Assembly: GCA_011620345.1 (NCBI GenBank)
Contig: WOZJ01000071.1
Location: 1-64,000, forward strand
Direction: 5' to 3'
From: Nitrospirota bacterium
Lineage (GTDB): Bacteria > UBA2233
Length of the DNA stretch: 64,000 nucleotides
In this document: piece by piece, positions 1 through 7,185 of the stretch
How positions within the stretch are numbered: the stretch's first letter is position 1
How the letters are laid out: each line of letters opens with the position of its first letter
The notes under the pieces: model-generated
Told to the model about the DNA's origin: nothing
Seen by the model: only the letters and a program-made list of their open reading frames with translations
Databases searched by the model: none
Program-made: the position numbers and the translations under genes

Positions 1-85
1 AGCCGCGGGCAGCAACCCTGGCAAGCCGCCAAACTTCCGCCTTTTGCTTGAGCCCATGATGGCTCCGTCACGATAATGGGAACGC

Positions 86-114
86 TTGACTCCTTTCCCA
101 GCCGGGCCTACCAT
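86..114 (+). promoter_or_regulatory. Possible promoter of the acyl-ligase operon
   Basis: TTGACT at 86-91 and TACCAT at 109-114 are 17 bases apart, followed by an AT-rich stretch ahead of the first gene. The -35 is good and the -10 weak. This is a visual match only. Confidence 0.35.
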
Positions 115-160
115 TTTATAAGTATATTGTTGAACGATAAATAAGATGAGGATGAATGGC

Positions 161-1696
161 ATGAACGTATCCGGAGAGCTCCGTATCACCGCTAGAAAAC
201 TTGACCAAACCAAGCCCGCCGTGATCGTAAACGACGAGCCCGTAAGCTTTCCTAGGCTAGAGAGTCTCGTCAATTTCATGGCGGGCGCGCTCGTGGGGCT
301 TGGGGTAAGACCAGGCGACACCGTGGCTCTCGAGCTTTATAACTCTCTCGAGTACATCGTGGCTTACTTCGCCATTTTGAGGGTTGGGGGTGTGGTTCTA
401 TGTATAGACCCTAGGATAAAATACGAGGAGCGCGCGTTCCTTTTTGAGGATGCAAGGCCTAAGGTTTGGGTCTTTGACCCTGAGAGGGCTCAAGGGTCAT
501 CCGGTCATTCTCAAAAGCCAAGGGGCATTCGAACGCTGCCGCTCGGGTTTGGTTCTTTTCTTTTTTCAGGCTCAGAGTTTCAAGGTCAGCCAACGATCGA
601 GGATGTGCCCGTCGAGCCCGACGAGCCGGCCCTGATCTTCTATACCTCGGGCAGTACGGGAAAGCCCAAAGGGGTCGTCCTGCCAAGGAAAGCCTTGAGC
701 GTATTCCCCGAGTTCTGCGAATCGCTTTTTAAAGAAGCCATTTCCGGGCAAGTGCTTGGCGTGAGCATTCCCATGTCTCATCTGGGCGGGCCGATTTACT
801 GCAACATGCTGGCACGCTACGGGGTGAGCCTCGTTATAGTCGAGCCGTTCCGGCCGGATCGCTTCTTGAAGGCCATCGAAAGGCACCGGGTGACGGGGTT
901 TCACTCCGTCCCCCCAGTTCTGGCCTCCCTTCTCCAGGTTCCCGGGCGTGAAGGGCTTGATTTATCGAGCCTTTTTTGGATCGCACCGATGGGTATGGCC
1001 GTGCCAAAGCCCTTGATGCTGGATCTCAAGCGCGCCTTTCCCTCAGCCCATGTTGTTCAAGGGTACGGACTGACAGAGACGGCCGGCCCGATCATTGCCG
1101 TTCCTTTCGAGGACGAGTCAAGAAAGCTGGGTTCGATGGGAAAGCTGCTAGTTTCGGGCTGCCAAATCCGCGTGGTGAATGAAGCGGGCAGCGAGATGCC
1201 GAACATGGAGACGGGCGAGATCGCCATAGCGGGTAAATGCCTGATGAAAGGGTATTTGAACCGGCCCGAGCTCGACGCCAAGGCATTCAAGGACGGCTGG
1301 TTCTTCACGGGAGATCTAGCCTACAAAGATCACGAAGGTTTTTTCTGCTTTATGGGGAGAAAAGACGACGTGATCAACGTTGGCGGCGAAAAGATTTACC
1401 CCGCCGAGGTTGAGGCTGCCTTTCTCGCCCATCCTAAAATTTTCGAGGCGTGTGTGATTGGCGTGGAATCGCCCAAGCGCGGGAAGGCTATTAAGGCGTT
1501 TGTGCAGATGTTTCCCGGAGAGAGGATCGAGCCCAAAGAGTTGACCTCGTTCCTTGGGTTGAAGCTCTCCCGGTATAAGATCCCTCAAGAAGTCGTAGTG
1601 GTGGATATGCTTCCTAGGACATCCAGCGGCAAGGTGGCCAAGGCGGAGCTTAAGCATACAGACGCCAAGAATACCATTTTCTTGAGCACTTCGTGA
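161..1696 (+). CDS. AMP-dependent acyl-CoA/acyl-ACP synthetase family ligase
   Basis: Class I adenylate-forming enzyme: it activates a carboxylic acid with ATP and transfers the acyl group to CoA or a carrier thiol. The P-loop-like YTSGSTGKPKG motif lies near residue 160, GYGLTETAG near residue 300, the hinge region TGDLAYKD near 385, and a C-terminal PRTSSGKVAK holds the catalytic lysine. Length (511 residues) is typical. ATG 161 is preferred over ATG 146 because GAGGA at 148-152 is well spaced for it. The gene overlaps the next by one base (TGATG) and leads a three-gene run with two acyltransferases, suggesting acyl supply for a lipid or envelope product. The acyl substrate cannot be read from the sequence. 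Confidence 0.85.
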   Translation: MNVSGELRITARKLDQTKPAVIVNDEPVSFPRLESLVNFMAGALVGLGVRPGDTVALELYNSLEYIVAYFAILRVGGVVLCIDPRIKYEERAFLFEDARPKVWVFDPERAQGSSGHSQKPRGIRTLPLGFGSFLFSGSEFQGQPTIEDVPVEPDEPALIFYTSGSTGKPKGVVLPRKALSVFPEFCESLFKEAISGQVLGVSIPMSHLGGPIYCNMLARYGVSLVIVEPFRPDRFLKAIERHRVTGFHSVPPVLASLLQVPGREGLDLSSLFWIAPMGMAVPKPLMLDLKRAFPSAHVVQGYGLTETAGPIIAVPFEDESRKLGSMGKLLVSGCQIRVVNEAGSEMPNMETGEIAIAGKCLMKGYLNRPELDAKAFKDGWFFTGDLAYKDHEGFFCFMGRKDDVINVGGEKIYPAEVEAAFLAHPKIFEACVIGVESPKRGKAIKAFVQMFPGERIEPKELTSFLGLKLSRYKIPQEVVVVDMLPRTSSGKVAKAELKHTDAKNTIFLSTS

Positions 1697-2658
1697 TGGC
1701 CGGCATGGCTCGAAGCCGAAAGAGCAAAAATGGCTCTAGAACAAAAAGTTTGCTTGATTATATTGCCTATGCCTTGGCTAGGGTACTCTTGATCCCGGTG
1801 CGGCTTCTTCCCTTTTGGCTGATAACCCCGGCTGGAAGGATCTTTGGGTTGACGATGTTTTTTGTAGTACACGGCAAGTACAAAAAGATCGCCTACAAAA
1901 ACATGGACATCGTATACAAAGGCGAGCATTCATGGTGGCAGAAGCGCAGGCTGCTTGCTCGCTCGTTTAAAGAGATGGGAGCCAATATATTCTTTCTGAT
2001 GAATATTAAAAAGTCCCTTGGGCATATCGATGCACTCTACGAGGTCCGGGGGTTTGAAAAGGTTGCGCCTTACGTAAAAGAGGGTAGGGGGTTTGTCGGA
2101 GTAAGCCTCCACATGGGGCTTTTCATGCTCGTTTGTCAAAAGCTTGCTCGTCTTGGGCTTGGAGCGACCTACCTGATTCGAGCGCCCAAGAACGAGCGGG
2201 TGGCCGTGTTCATGTTTGACTTTATGGCGCCCTACGGGATTTCGTACGTCTTGGACAAACCAAAGCGAGCCTGCGTTGCTGGGGTGTTAAGGGCCCTTCG
2301 TGAGGGTAGGATGGTTGTGATGATGACGGACATCAAACATAGCCCCAAAGAAGGTGTCTGGTCAGATTTTTTGGGGAACGAGTGCGTAAGCTTTGTAGGA
2401 GCCGCACTCATGGCCAAAAGGGCCGGATGTCCGGTTGTGCCTTTTGCGGTCGTTAGGGAGGAGAGGCGTTTCGTTATCGAATTCTTGGAGCCGATCGTGG
2501 CCGATATAAGCCTACCCGTAGAATCTATCGTCAGGCTCTACGAAAAACAGCTCGGACGCTTCGTTTTTGAGCATCCAGAACAATGGTGGTGGCTCCATGA
2601 CCGGTTTCGACACAATCGCCAGGATGAAGCGGCCGAAAATGCCAGGGTTTTGGCATAG
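1696..2658 (+). CDS. LpxL/HtrB-like lysophospholipid acyltransferase, altered active site
   Basis: Resembles the lipid A acyltransferase (LpxL/LpxM) superfamily: basic N-terminus with a hydrophobic segment (about residues 15-50), an HxG acceptor motif near residue 139, and a later block with TDIKHSPKEG and FLGNECVSF matching the usual DQ..gv.v.FfG region. These enzymes move acyl chains onto lipid A or related lipids at the inner membrane. In the family the histidine is followed five residues later by Asp/Glu (HX4D/E); here the sequence is HMGLFM, so Met144 occupies the acidic position. Start ATG 1696 overlaps the preceding stop. The altered catalytic pair makes acyl transfer uncertain. Confidence 0.72.
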   Translation: MAGMARSRKSKNGSRTKSLLDYIAYALARVLLIPVRLLPFWLITPAGRIFGLTMFFVVHGKYKKIAYKNMDIVYKGEHSWWQKRRLLARSFKEMGANIFFLMNIKKSLGHIDALYEVRGFEKVAPYVKEGRGFVGVSLHMGLFMLVCQKLARLGLGATYLIRAPKNERVAVFMFDFMAPYGISYVLDKPKRACVAGVLRALREGRMVVMMTDIKHSPKEGVWSDFLGNECVSFVGAALMAKRAGCPVVPFAVVREERRFVIEFLEPIVADISLPVESIVRLYEKQLGRFVFEHPEQWWWLHDRFRHNRQDEAAENARVLA

Positions 2659-3367
2659 GTTAGGAAAGAAAAGGCTTTTCCGAACCCTCGCCAAAAGAGG
2701 GTTTTCGTTTGCGTTGTTCGGCTATCGAGTCCTTTACAAAACGCTTCGTGTTCGCTTGCTCGATGCCAGGGGAAGGCCAATATTGGCCCAGGCGCTTCCC
2801 AAAAAGGCGATCTACATCGGATGGCACGGCAACATGGCGATCGTGCCTGCCTTTTTCAGCCGGTTGGGCGTTACCTTTCTCGCATCCAAAAGCCGGGACG
2901 CCAGGCTTTATGGCCAATTCTTGAGGGCCTTCGGGGGTCGGCTCGCGATTGGCTCAAGGGCCGAGGACGGCCCCGCCGGGGTGATGAACGCGATTCGAAC
3001 GCTCCAATCTGGAAGACCCGTGGCGCTTTCGCCCGACGGTCCAAAAGGCCCAGGACACCATCTTAAGCCAGGGGTTGCGTTCGTTGCGCTCGCAGCAAAA
3101 GCCTTCGTCGTTCCGATTGGGGTGTATGCCAAATCAAAGGTTGTCCTCCGAAACTCCTGGGACAAGGCCTGGATCCCATTGCCTTTCTCGAGCGTGCTCT
3201 TGGTCGTTGCCGACCCTATCGACCCTGAAGCATTCGAGGGGCAAGGGAAAGACGCTCTTGAAGCTCTAAGGCGAGCCATCCAATCGCGGCTCGAGGAGGT
3301 AGAATTTAAGGCCAAGGCTTTTTGCCATGATGGGCGAAAGCAAGGCCGGACCTTTCAAGGGGTATAA
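2597..3367 (+). CDS. DUF374 lysophospholipid acyltransferase family protein
   Basis: DUF374 proteins are predicted acyltransferases often encoded beside lipid A and Kdo genes. Visible hallmarks are GWHGNMAIVP (HX4-type region), SKSRDARLYGQFLRAFGG, GSRAEDGP and the signature SPDGPKGPGHHLKPGVAFVA, followed by a VPIGV strand. The TTG-started frame reaches back to 2567, but ATG 2597 or ATG 2624 is more likely; either start lies inside the previous gene (overlap 62 or 35 bases), so the two are coupled. The last 14 bases including the stop are part of a perfect tandem repeat. Probable role: acyl transfer to a lipid A-like or other glycolipid acceptor. Confidence 0.78.
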   Translation: MTGFDTIARMKRPKMPGFWHRLGKKRLFRTLAKRGFSFALFGYRVLYKTLRVRLLDARGRPILAQALPKKAIYIGWHGNMAIVPAFFSRLGVTFLASKSRDARLYGQFLRAFGGRLAIGSRAEDGPAGVMNAIRTLQSGRPVALSPDGPKGPGHHLKPGVAFVALAAKAFVVPIGVYAKSKVVLRNSWDKAWIPLPFSSVLLVVADPIDPEAFEGQGKDALEALRRAIQSRLEEVEFKAKAFCHDGRKQGRTFQGV

Positions 3368-3381
3368 TTCAAGGGGTATAA
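3354..3381. repeat. Perfect 14-base tandem repeat at a gene end
   Basis: TTCAAGGGGTATAA occurs at 3354-3367 and again immediately at 3368-3381. The first copy contains the stop codon of the DUF374 gene; the second runs into the hairpin at 3389-3408. It looks like a small duplication or a repeat-family remnant. Confidence 0.85.
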
Positions 3382-3408
3382 AAAGTTAGACCCATTCCCT
3401 TTTGGGTC
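3381..3408 (-). terminator. Probable intrinsic terminator of the DUF779 operon
   Basis: GACCCA (3389-3394) pairs perfectly with TGGGTC (3403-3408) around an 8-base loop. Read on the minus strand the hairpin is followed by TAACTTTTT, as in a rho-independent terminator downstream of the minus-strand DUF779 gene. The six-pair stem is short. On the plus strand there is no U-tract, so it would serve mainly the minus operon. Confidence 0.45.
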
Positions 3409-3515
3409 GCGCAAGCTACCTCCTGGGTCTTTGGTTTTTGTGGCTCATGCGTCTTGGAATGCTCACTGTATGGCTTTGGAAGGCTTTGAAGCTCCTTAAG
3501 TAGGCGGATCGAGCC

Positions 3516-3878
3516 CTAGGGTCTCGGAGGGCAGGTACCCGGAGCAGCGCTCGTCCCTTCGAGCCGAAACGTGAAGTGCTTGCCAAGCCGGGCTTCGAGC
3601 GACATACGGTCTGAGCCGTCGTCGTCGGTTATGTCCACATAGATCGTCTTACCCTCGTAAAGGTGCTTCCAGCCTCTCTCGACAAAGAGCTCTAGGGGCC
3701 CTTCGGCAGGGACGAGCGCGTAGCCTACGCTGAAGGCCTTTTCAAAAAGGCTGATCGTGGTCCCCTCGCAGCAGCCTCCCCCGATGACGAATGCAAGCTC
3801 TTGGCCGTAGCTTTTCTTAAGGGCATCGAGCACCTCGCTTGCAGGCCCGCTCATCACAATCCGTGTTGGTTGGACCAT
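3516..3878 (-). CDS. DUF779 family protein
   Basis: Small protein (120 residues) matching DUF779, a family best known beside aldehyde dehydrogenase genes; its biochemical role is not known to me. The family mark is GGGCCEGT with vicinal Cys36-Cys37, followed by a pattern of short strands (VGYALV, LFVERGWKHLYEG, TIYVDITDDDG) and SLEARLGKHFTFR. A good AGGAG ribosome site precedes ATG 3878. It is last in a minus-strand operon after the HAD gene (11-base gap) and ahead of a likely terminator. No aldehyde dehydrogenase is present here, which is atypical. The tail after residue 108 is low-complexity. Confidence 0.75.
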   Translation of the reverse strand: MVQPTRIVMSGPASEVLDALKKSYGQELAFVIGGGCCEGTTISLFEKAFSVGYALVPAEGPLELFVERGWKHLYEGKTIYVDITDDDGSDRMSLEARLGKHFTFRLEGTSAAPGTCPPRP

Positions 3879-3889
3879 TGGAAATACTC

Positions 3890-4585
3890 CTATTTTTTTT
3901 GCCGTTCGAACAGATCCTCAATTTCGACAAACCCAAACCCGCCTAGATGGGCAAGGACAAATTCGGCCGCACGGAGGCGGTTTGCGGGGTAGGTGTGCAG
4001 TACGCCCAGCGTATTGAGGCCGGCACCCCTTGCCGAGGAAATGCCCTCGCTGGAATCTTCGATAGCCAGGCACTCTTCGGGCGACAGCCGTTGTTGAAAG
4101 GTAAGGGCCTTTGCTTGTTCGTAGGCCTTTTGGTAACAGGCCGGGTCGGGCTTGCTTTGCTGGGTATCTTCCGTAGCGACAAGAAATTGGAAATCGCTTT
4201 TAATCCCGTAGCGCTCCAGGAATGCTTCTATTTCGGGCCTCAAGGCGCCAGAGACGACCCCTCTTACGATAGGACGTGGGATGGACTCAAGAAAGCGCAG
4301 TGTTTCTTCAAAAGGGCGTACCCTTACGGGGGCAAGTTCGGCGTAACGATCAGCCTTTTTTGCCACCAGGTCCTCGATCAAAGCGTTGCTTGGGCGATCC
4401 GCCCTGTTGCACAGCAATGCCTGGAGAGCGCCCTTGTCGTCAAACCCTAGAAGCCGGTCTTTGTATTCCTGGAAAGATACTCGGATTCCGTAAGGCTCGA
4501 GCGCTTCGTTCAGCAGCTCCCAATGGAGCGGCTCGTCGTCCACAAGAACGCCGTTGAAATCGAAAAATACAGCCTTAAGAGGCAT
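3890..4585 (-). CDS. HAD superfamily hydrolase, subfamily IA
   Basis: Haloacid-dehalogenase-like fold with an alpha-helical cap, related to phosphoglycolate phosphatase and beta-phosphoglucomutase. Motif I is FFDFNGVLVDDEP: nucleophile Asp9 is present, but the second Asp of the usual DxD is Asn11. Motif II is the VSGA strand, motif III the lysine in SKPDP, motif IV AIEDSSEGI. Length (231) is normal. The start overlaps the 3' end of the phosphatase gene upstream by 11 bases, so the two are probably co-translated. The substrate is unknown; the DxN change could lower phosphatase activity. Confidence 0.82.
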   Translation of the reverse strand: MPLKAVFFDFNGVLVDDEPLHWELLNEALEPYGIRVSFQEYKDRLLGFDDKGALQALLCNRADRPSNALIEDLVAKKADRYAELAPVRVRPFEETLRFLESIPRPIVRGVVSGALRPEIEAFLERYGIKSDFQFLVATEDTQQSKPDPACYQKAYEQAKALTFQQRLSPEECLAIEDSSEGISSARGAGLNTLGVLHTYPANRLRAAEFVLAHLGGFGFVEIEDLFERQKK

Positions 4586-5369
4586 GACGGAGGATGCTTA
4601 GAAGTTCGCTCAAAAAAGGTTCCTTAGAAACCAAGAGCGTTGGGTACTCGGTCTTCTCGGTCGAGAACCTTAGGTCTTTGCCATCAACCGAGCGCACCTC
4701 GAAGCCTGCTTTGGAGGCAAGGAAGCATCCTGCCAGAATATCCCAGATGTTCTTGCGCTTTAGCGATACAACGGCCTTGCCGCAGCCAGCCGAAAGAAGG
4801 CCTAACTTGTAAGCGATAGAACCGATTTGGGCAAACGGAAGCAAGCCTTGCCAGGGTACAAACAAGCCCATGCGCGCCTCGGTTCTGGATATCAGGATTG
4901 AGTTTTTATCGTAAGAAGAAAGCTGCTTTTTGTCGCCCTCGAATCGGACCCCCTCTTCGTCATCGAGCGCATAGAAAAGCTCATCCCTCATGAAGTTGTA
5001 GACAACACCGAAACGAACCTCGCAGGCCCGTTCATCAAACAGGGCCACGGACATGCTGAAATGCGGAGTACCCTCAAGAAATTCACGGGTGCCGTCGATC
5101 GGGTCAACTACCCACGTGAGCCCGCTTCTCGAGGGGATCCTTCGAGCCGGCCTTTCTTCGGAAATCCAGCCGTCCTCTGGAAAATGCCTCGAAATCACGG
5201 CAAACAGGCAATCGTCTACGGCCAGGTCCGTGAGCGTCAACGGGCTGTTTCCTGGCTTGTAGGAAACCCCCGCGCTCGGGTCTTCAACATTGCACACAAG
5301 CTGTCGCAATGCCTGCTTTTCTGCTAAAATGATTGCGGCTCTAGAGATAATACTGGAATCAGGCGGCAT
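4575..5369 (-). CDS. Inositol monophosphatase / CysQ family phosphatase
   Basis: Mg2+-dependent, Li+-sensitive phosphatase superfamily. Metal-binding residues are visible as Glu71-Glu72 (WISEE), the loop DPIDGT with Asp89 and Asp92, and the WDILAG motif near residue 208. Members hydrolyse inositol phosphate, 3'-phosphoadenosine 5'-phosphate or fructose bisphosphate; the sequence does not discriminate among these here. Length (264) fits. It is first in a minus-strand operon with the HAD and DUF779 genes, divergent from the PaaK-like gene. Confidence 0.82.
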   Translation of the reverse strand: MPPDSSIISRAAIILAEKQALRQLVCNVEDPSAGVSYKPGNSPLTLTDLAVDDCLFAVISRHFPEDGWISEERPARRIPSRSGLTWVVDPIDGTREFLEGTPHFSMSVALFDERACEVRFGVVYNFMRDELFYALDDEEGVRFEGDKKQLSSYDKNSILISRTEARMGLFVPWQGLLPFAQIGSIAYKLGLLSAGCGKAVVSLKRKNIWDILAGCFLASKAGFEVRSVDGKDLRFSTEKTEYPTLLVSKEPFLSELLSILRHAS

Positions 5370-5378
5370 GGGGTAGAA

Positions 5379-5400
5379 CCTAATATAAGCCCTAATATAA
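5379..5400. repeat. Short direct repeat in a divergent promoter region
   Basis: CCTAATATAA occurs at 5379-5388 and 5391-5400 with a 12-base period, between the divergent phosphatase and PaaK-like genes. The spacing of about one helical turn is compatible with a tandem protein-binding site, and the AT-rich units could contribute -10 elements on either strand. No regulator can be named. Confidence 0.5.
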
Positions 5401-5511
5401 ACAAAATATTGTACGATCTAACTCTTAGGGTATCAAAAAAGGCTTCAGCAGAAAAGTTTGCAAAAAACGGAGATAATCTTGAAGGCTGAAAACGACAAGG
5501 AGGATGCTGGA

Positions 5512-6939
5512 GTGGGCGCTTTCTTGATGATGAGCCAGGTTGCGCATCTGATAGGTTACACGGGGGTCGCGAAGCTTGCCGGGTTCAAGGGAAGGGAAGG
5601 AATTACCCGCATTTCGGAAAGGCGTCTGCGCAGACTGGTGCGCTACACCATGCAGCACTCCCCCTTCTACGCAAAGCTCTACAAGGGGATTAATCCTGAC
5701 ACCTTCCGACTTCAAGATCTTCCGCCGATCAACAAGCAAACGCTCATGGAAAACTTCGACGACATCATAACCGAACCAGGGCTCAAGCTAAGGGACATTG
5801 AGACCTGGATTAGTGAAGAAAAACCCTTGGATGTGACCTTAAACAACCGCTACAAGGTGTTCAAGACCTCCGGGTCCTCGGGCAAAGCGGCCATCATCGT
5901 GTACGACATCAAGGAAATTTGGAAATCGACCGCGTACGAGATTGCACGGGGTATGGGAGGAAACATCTTCTTTGATTTGCCCAGAGTATTCTCTCGAGGG
6001 TTGATCCGTAGGCCTTTAGGGGTCGCCGTGATTGCCGTCATCGGGCCACACCATGGGACGGCCTCGGGTATGTTTAGCCTTATCCCCTCTTTTTTCTTGC
6101 CCTCAAAGGGCTTTAGCGTTAATTCAAGCGATGAAAAAATCGTAGAAGAGCTCAATCGCTTTGATCCGTTTACCATCGTCGCCTACCCCACCAAGCTTGA
6201 AATGCTTGCCCATGCGCAGCTCGAAGGCAAGCTCGATATCCACCCCAAATACATCAAGACCATTTCCGAAGTGCTCACCCCTTCCGCCAAGGCTCTGATT
6301 GAAAAGGCCTTCGGAGTAGGAGTGCGCGATACCTACGCGGCCTCCGAGGCCGCCGTGATGGCAGGCGAATGCCAGCAATCGAATGGGCTGCACATCCACG
6401 AGGATGTCTGCCTTGTCGAGCCCGTGGATAAAGACGGAAATCCGGTTCAAGAAGGCGAGTTAAGCCATAAGGTGTATGTCACGAACCTCTTGAAGTACAC
6501 CCAGCCGCTCATTCGTTACGAGCTGGAAGACGTCCTCTCCGTGACGAACGAGCCCTGCCCTTGCGGCATGCAAACGCCAAGGATCGAGGCGGTGTACGGC
6601 AGAAACTTCGACATGCTCTGGGTCAAGATGGCGGATGGGAGCTTTCGACACCTCCATCCTCAAGGAGTGGACGCCCACATTACCCTCGTTAAAGGCGTTA
6701 AGAACTACCAGGTAATTCAAGAAGACTTCAACCGACTGAAGGTCTATATCCTGCTCGATCCCGATGCAAACGAGAAGAAAACGCTGGGCGAGGTGAAGAA
6801 AAGCCTTCTGCATACGCTTAAAGAAACCGGGGTGGAGAGTGCCGTTTTGTTGGATATTATGAGCGTTTCCGATATCCTCAGGGATCCTGTATCGCAGAAG
6901 ATCCGGCGAATCATATCAAAGGTTCAGCCTGCCTTTTGA
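5512..6939 (+). CDS. Phenylacetate-CoA ligase (PaaK)-like adenylate-forming enzyme
   Basis: Adenylate-forming ligase of the PaaK / coenzyme F390 synthetase type, converting an aryl or other carboxylate to an acyl-adenylate and then a thioester. Marks: the N-terminal LVRYTMQHSPFYAKLY block, TSGSSGKAA near residue 119, TYAASEAAVMAGEC as the acid-binding/adenylation region, LIRYELEDV, and a C-terminal domain with HPQGVDAHI. CPCG after RYELEDV resembles the zinc-knuckle position of PaaK. The frame is open from TTG 5458, but AAGGAGG at 5497-5503 lies exactly eight bases before GTG 5512, which I take as the start (475 residues). It stands alone; the tRNA-Leu gene lies downstream on the other strand. 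Substrate not determinable. Confidence 0.8.
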   Translation: MGAFLMMSQVAHLIGYTGVAKLAGFKGREGITRISERRLRRLVRYTMQHSPFYAKLYKGINPDTFRLQDLPPINKQTLMENFDDIITEPGLKLRDIETWISEEKPLDVTLNNRYKVFKTSGSSGKAAIIVYDIKEIWKSTAYEIARGMGGNIFFDLPRVFSRGLIRRPLGVAVIAVIGPHHGTASGMFSLIPSFFLPSKGFSVNSSDEKIVEELNRFDPFTIVAYPTKLEMLAHAQLEGKLDIHPKYIKTISEVLTPSAKALIEKAFGVGVRDTYAASEAAVMAGECQQSNGLHIHEDVCLVEPVDKDGNPVQEGELSHKVYVTNLLKYTQPLIRYELEDVLSVTNEPCPCGMQTPRIEAVYGRNFDMLWVKMADGSFRHLHPQGVDAHITLVKGVKNYQVIQEDFNRLKVYILLDPDANEKKTLGEVKKSLLHTLKETGVESAVLLDIMSVSDILRDPVSQKIRRIISKVQPAF

Positions 6940-6980
6940 CCCGGATGGATGCTAGCCCTGTTGCACGGATTCTGTCTCGT

Positions 6981-7012
6981 TTGAGAAGTGCTGGGGGTTG
7001 GTATAGTATAAA
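6981..7012 (+). promoter_or_regulatory. Possible promoter upstream of gltBD
   Basis: TTGAGA at 6981-6986 precedes overlapping -10-like hexamers TATAGT (7002-7007), TAGTAT (7004-7009) and TATAAA (7007-7012). Transcription from here would read through the tRNA-Leu gene in antisense before gltB. Spacing is optimal only for TAGTAT, so this is tentative. Confidence 0.35.
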
Positions 7013-7035
7013 GATTGGCTGATGGCCGGGGGGGG

Positions 7036-7122
7036 TGGTGCCGAAGGTCGGATTCGAACCGACACGGAGGCTAATCCACTAGATCCTGAATCTAGCGCGT
7101 CTGCCAATTCCGCCACTTCGGC
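7036..7122 (-). tRNA. tRNA-Leu (anticodon CAG)
   Basis: Minus-strand cloverleaf with a 7-pair acceptor stem (GCCGAAG with CTTCGGC, 7040-7046 and 7116-7122), discriminator A and a CCA end encoded at 7036-7038. The anticodon arm is CTAGA-TTCAGGA-TCTAG, giving CAG. A long variable arm and a GGTTCGAATCC T-loop fit a class II leucine tRNA. A TACAAT-like -10 lies about 20 bases upstream on the minus strand. Confidence 0.95.
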
Positions 7123-7185
7123 ACACTTTCGTTATCTTCTTATTGTACCAAGAATTGCGTATGCGTATCTAGAGTGGGGTTAGGA

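Noticed and set aside
1-71. Possible 5' end of a minus-strand gene (ATG at 57, or GTG at 71) running off the left edge
   Set aside because: Only about 20 codons are visible, with no recognisable family; two frames are equally open, so no call is possible.
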